Positions 5,359-7,869 of a DNA stretch of 7,869 bases are shown here, one piece after another. Made by a program: the position numbers and the translations under genes. Every line of letters begins with the position of its first letter. Within the stretch, counting starts at the first letter, position 1. The notes under the pieces were generated by a model. It was not told where the DNA came from, did no database searches, and saw only the letters and a list, made by a program, of their open reading frames with translations. Source of the DNA: Bacillota bacterium (lineage in GTDB: Bacteria; Bacillota; Clostridia; Christensenellales; Pumilibacteraceae). The DNA is taken from NCBI GenBank assembly GCA_009787685.1, contig WQSV01000060.1, positions 1-7,869 of the forward strand, in the 5' to 3' direction.

Positions 5359-5723
5359 GGTTTTCGACTCTCTTGACGAGAGTGCAAGCACACGCAGAAC
5401 GCGACAGAACAGTCGAAAACAGTTGACAAGGGCTTTCAGCCCTTCTGTGGGAGACTGCTCTTGCAAAAAAACCTCCGACAAAGGCATCGAAGATGCTTGA
5501 CAAGGGTCTTTGACCCCTCTGTTAGGGAATTTCTAATAAAACAATTTCTCAAAAAAATATCAAAGATACTTGACAAGGGTCTTCGACCCGTTTGACGCTG
5601 AACGCGAATACGAGCAAAATCCGACAGAACAGTCGAAGACTGTTGACAAGGGTCTTCGACCCCTTTGTTGGGGTGGTTCTATGTAAAAGCAATTTCCGAC
5701 AAAGGGGTTGAAAACCCTTGACA
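5358..5723 (+). repeat. 73-bp-period hairpin repeat array, copy 2 (tmk-holB gap)
   Basis: The GGG..CCC hairpins start at 5358, 5430, 5504, 5577 and 5650, giving steps of 72, 74, 73 and 73 bp. Two kinds of 60-bp filler lie between them. Type B (5371-5429, 5590-5649) carries a TTGACG..GCAGAAC/GCAAAAT..CGACAGAAC stretch and a CAGTC-GAA-GACTG hairpin; the first copy of that hairpin, at 5408-5424, has two mismatches. Type A (5443-5503, 5517-5576, 5663-5723) carries a long-arm pair and a GCATC-type hairpin. The best long pair is 5660-5671 with 5696-5707, 12 pairs including one wobble. The last unit ends in GGGTT-GAA-AACCC (5705-5717), as in copy 1. With 5222-5357 this accounts for the 525 bp between tmk and holB; no gene is supported in it. 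Confidence 0.88.
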
Positions 5724-5746
5724 ACCTTTTTAACTAGAAATAAAAA

Positions 5747-6538
5747 ATGCTAAAACAATCAAGCACAAACGAAAACAAGGCTAAAAACCTTTTAATGCGT
5801 GATTATGAGAACAAAACGATTTCTCATGCATATTTGCTGTGTGGTGACGATGAAAACGAACTAAGAAACATTTCTCACGAATTTGCATTGCGACTCACGG
5901 ACGGCTCAAGAATCGATATTAATGAATTTCCAAAAGAAGCATCAAAAGACGGTGAAGAAAAAATTCTTGTCGCTGATATCGACGCTTTGAATTCGTCAAT
6001 AACTCTAAAACCGGTTGAAAGCGAAAAAAAGGTGTATATTATTAATAAAGCAGAGAGCATGAACGTTCAGAGCCAAAACAAGCTCCTAAAGACCCTTGAA
6101 GAACCTCCACAAAACAATGTTATTATTCTTAACTGTCAAAGCATTTCAACAATTCTCAAAACAATCCAGTCAAGATGCAAAACAATTCATCTTAATGCGG
6201 TAAAAATTTTGCAATCAGATGATGAACAAAAAGACTATTGCAAGAATATTCTCTTAGGACTTGTTTCATCCAAAACAATACTTCCAAAATCCCATGCAAT
6301 GCTTGAAAAAAAAGAAAGCCTTAAAGAAATGCTCATTTGCTTTGAAGAAATATTTGGCGAACTATTAACAAGTGGAGATGAGGAACTCAAAAAAATGTAT
6401 TCAAAAAATGCAATTCTTGAAATACTTCCAAAAATTCGCCATGCAAAAGAAAGGCACAAAAACAACGGAAACCCAACAAGTATAGTTGATGAGATTTTGT
6501 TTAACATAACACAACTAAGAGTTAAATTTGCAAACTAG
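5747..6538 (+). CDS. holB: DNA polymerase III delta' subunit, lacking P-loop and zinc module
   Basis: This 263-aa protein is assigned to the delta' subunit of the clamp loader, which helps load the sliding clamp in replication. Supporting marks are ISHAYLLCG (25-33), KVYIINKAESMNVQSQNKLL (95-114), KTLEEPP (115-121) and the SRC motif (142-144), in the family order. The P-loop position reads GDDENELRN (33-41), so it should not bind ATP there, as known for delta'. The four-cysteine zinc module usual in bacterial delta' is missing: only residues ALRLTDGSRIDINEF (47-61) occupy that region. At 263 aa it is shorter than typical members (about 330). No Shine-Dalgarno sequence precedes the ATG; a repeat hairpin ends 28 nt upstream. 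ricT follows after 12 bp, and replication-gene context supports the call. Confidence 0.9.
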   Translation: MLKQSSTNENKAKNLLMRDYENKTISHAYLLCGDDENELRNISHEFALRLTDGSRIDINEFPKEASKDGEEKILVADIDALNSSITLKPVESEKKVYIINKAESMNVQSQNKLLKTLEEPPQNNVIILNCQSISTILKTIQSRCKTIHLNAVKILQSDDEQKDYCKNILLGLVSSKTILPKSHAMLEKKESLKEMLICFEEIFGELLTSGDEELKKMYSKNAILEILPKIRHAKERHKNNGNPTSIVDEILFNITQLRVKFAN

Positions 6539-6541
6539 GAG
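6537..6541 (+). promoter_or_regulatory. ricT ribosome binding site
   Basis: AGGAG overlaps the holB stop codon (TAG, 6536-6538) and lies 9 nt before the ricT ATG. It is the best-placed Shine-Dalgarno sequence in the window and supports coupling of the two genes. Confidence 0.85.
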
Positions 6542-6550
6542 AAAAAAAGT

Positions 6551-7519
6551 ATGGACACAAAAGTAGTTGGAATAAAATTTAAAACATCTCCAAAGACCTA
6601 TAATTTCTTGGCAGGAGATTTTGAATATAAAATGGGCGGTGGAGTCATCGTTGAAACACAACGAGGCATAGAATATGGCTATGTTTCAGTTTTGCCACGT
6701 TTTTTAACTGAAAAAGAACAACACAAATGCAAAGGAAAAGAAAATTGCAAAGGTGGCGGGTGCAATAAAAACAAATCACCACAAGAAGAAAAAGAAGAAA
6801 ACGCAGAAGATGAACAAAGAGAGCTAAAGCCAGTCTTGAGAATAGCAACACCCGAAGACGACATTGCTCGCGACAAACAAGAAGAAAACAAAGAAGAGAA
6901 CATGCGACTTGCGAACAAGTTAATTCGCGAGAGTGGGCTAGAAATGAAATTTTTGGATTGTGAATATAGCTTCGATGGAGAAAAACTAATCATTCATTTT
7001 TCGGCTGAAAATCGCGTGGATTTTAGAGACCTTGTCAAAAAACTAGCGGGGGCTTTCAAGAAACGCATTGAGTTAAGACAAGTTGGAGTTAGAGATGAAG
7101 TCAAAATTCTTGGAGGCATTGGCTCATGTGGAAATGTTTGTTGTTGCAAACGCTACATGGACAACATTCCAAAAGTCGGCTTAAAAATGGCAAAAAACCA
7201 AGGGATATCTCCAAACCCTCAGAAACTAGCAGGGCTTTGTGGAAGACTTCGCTGTTGCCTTCAATTCGAAAATGAAACCTATTCTCAAATCAACAAAAAG
7301 ATGCCAAAAAAGGGGACAAAAGTCAAAACAACAGATGGCTTTGATGGCGAGGTTGCTGGCTTCCATCTTTTGAAAGAATCAGTAAAATTAAAAATCCAAG
7401 ACAAAGACAAAGATTCCTATTCCTTCAAAGACTATCACCTCAACGATCTTCTTGGCAAAAACATCCCAGTAGTCCAAGAAGAAATCGAAACAGAAACAGA
7501 CACGTTTGACGAAGAATAA
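6551..7519 (+). CDS. ricT: PSP1-domain protein RicT (YaaT) with an extra Cys-rich acidic insert
   Basis: This 322-aa protein belongs to the PSP1/YaaT family. In Bacillus subtilis RicT works with RicA (YmcA) and RicF (YlbF) in an Fe-S-cluster-bearing complex that affects RNA processing, sporulation and biofilm decisions; transfer of that role here is inference. The conserved core runs from LKPVLRIATPEDD (92-104) through LRQVGVRDEVKILGGIG (175-191), IGSCGNVCCC (190-199) and GLCGRLRCCLQFE (228-240). Cysteines are at 193, 197-199, 230, 235 and 236. Residues 58-91 are unusual: Cys60, Cys66 and Cys71 in a Lys/Gly-rich stretch, then a very acidic segment. The C terminus is also acidic. The partners are not in this window. 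It forms an operon with holB. Confidence 0.93.
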   Translation: MDTKVVGIKFKTSPKTYNFLAGDFEYKMGGGVIVETQRGIEYGYVSVLPRFLTEKEQHKCKGKENCKGGGCNKNKSPQEEKEENAEDEQRELKPVLRIATPEDDIARDKQEENKEENMRLANKLIRESGLEMKFLDCEYSFDGEKLIIHFSAENRVDFRDLVKKLAGAFKKRIELRQVGVRDEVKILGGIGSCGNVCCCKRYMDNIPKVGLKMAKNQGISPNPQKLAGLCGRLRCCLQFENETYSQINKKMPKKGTKVKTTDGFDGEVAGFHLLKESVKLKIQDKDKDSYSFKDYHLNDLLGKNIPVVQEEIETETDTFDEE

Positions 7520-7539
7520 CAAACCTTTAGAATCTACAA

Positions 7540-7869
7540 TGGTCCTCGACCCTCTTGTTGGAGAATTTCTAGTAATAGCAATTTCTAACAAAAGTATCAA
7601 AGATGCTTTACCAAGGGTCCCCGACCCTCTTGATGCTGAGCGCTAATATAAGCAGAATCCGACAGAACAGTTGGAAACTGTTGACAAGGGTCTTCGACCC
7701 TCTTGACGGAGAGTGCAAATATACGCAGAACCCGACAAACCAGTCGAAGACTGTTGACAAGGGCTTTCAGCCCTTTTGAAGGAAATTGCTATTACTTGAA
7801 CTTCTCCGACAAAGGCATCAAAGATGCTTGACAAGGGTCTTCGATCCTCTTGTTAGGGAATTTCTAGTA
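7540..7869 (+). repeat. 73-bp-period hairpin repeat array, copy 3 (downstream of ricT, open-ended)
   Basis: Starting 21 bp after the ricT stop, GGG..CCC hairpins begin at 7540 (degenerate), 7615, 7688, 7761 and 7835, with steps of 75, 73, 73 and 74 bp. Fillers run A, B, B, A, then A cut by the window end. Hairpin variants include GGGTC with loop CCC (7615-7627), GGGCT-TTC-AGCCC (7761-7773), AACAGTT-GGA-AACTGTT (7666-7682), GTATC-AAA-GATGC (7594-7606) and GCATC-AAA-GATGC (7815-7827). No gene and no ricT terminator with a T-tract is seen in this 350-bp stretch. Confidence 0.88.

Noticed and set aside
5358..5723. CRISPR array
   Set aside because: The regular period drew attention, but the 60-bp fillers belong to two recurring families instead of being unique, the constant part is only 13 bp and imperfect, and there are no cas genes.
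5718..5746. A holB promoter using TTGACA at 5718-5723
   Set aside because: No acceptable -10 box lies 15-19 bp downstream before the ATG; the hexamer is just the repeat connector.

Overview
The window is an AT-rich stretch from a bacterium of the Bacillota, most likely an uncultured, gut-type Clostridia relative. The evidence is gene content and order: greA-lysS, then an Orn/Lys/Arg-decarboxylase-fold gene, tmk, holB and a RicT/YaaT (PSP1) gene. This resembles the yaaO-tmk-holB-yaaT neighbourhood of Bacillus and Clostridia. The genus cannot be told from the sequence. No RNA gene, transposase, CRISPR array or phage gene was seen.

Layout: 1-330 is a degenerate 73-bp repeat array. 367-771 is fabZ, with its own promoter and a strong terminator (781-817). 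938-1198 (minus) is an unrecognised 86-aa gene, divergent from greA (1301-1765). lysS (1882-3381) follows greA. A PLP fold-type I decarboxylase-like gene (3489-4601) overlaps tmk (4595-5221) by 7 bp. A 525-bp gene-free region (5222-5746) holds repeats. holB (5747-6538) and ricT (6551-7519) form a tight pair, and a third repeat array fills 7520-7869 and runs off the window.

The conserved genes are housekeeping: fatty-acid elongation (fabZ), transcript cleavage (greA), lysine charging (lysS), dTMP phosphorylation (tmk), clamp loading (holB) and the Ric/Y complex (ricT). The novelty lies in two repeat families. (1) A 73-bp-period array at three loci, built from small 5-7 bp hairpins with three-base loops. 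Their arms differ between copies but stay complementary, including paired double changes. A terminal hairpin unit sits directly before fabZ and holB, and its TTGAC end forms the fabZ -35 box. (2) A palindromic element with arms of 7-base tandem repeats around an A/T-rich core ending in TTATCAAC or TTAACAAC. It sits before lysS, before the decarboxylase gene, apparently in frame inside the decarboxylase gene, and as a half-copy after tmk.

Initiation is also unusual. fabZ and the 86-aa gene have near-consensus promoters whose -10 boxes lie only 8 and 6 nt from the ATG, so both mRNAs should be leaderless. Several other genes lack a Shine-Dalgarno sequence.
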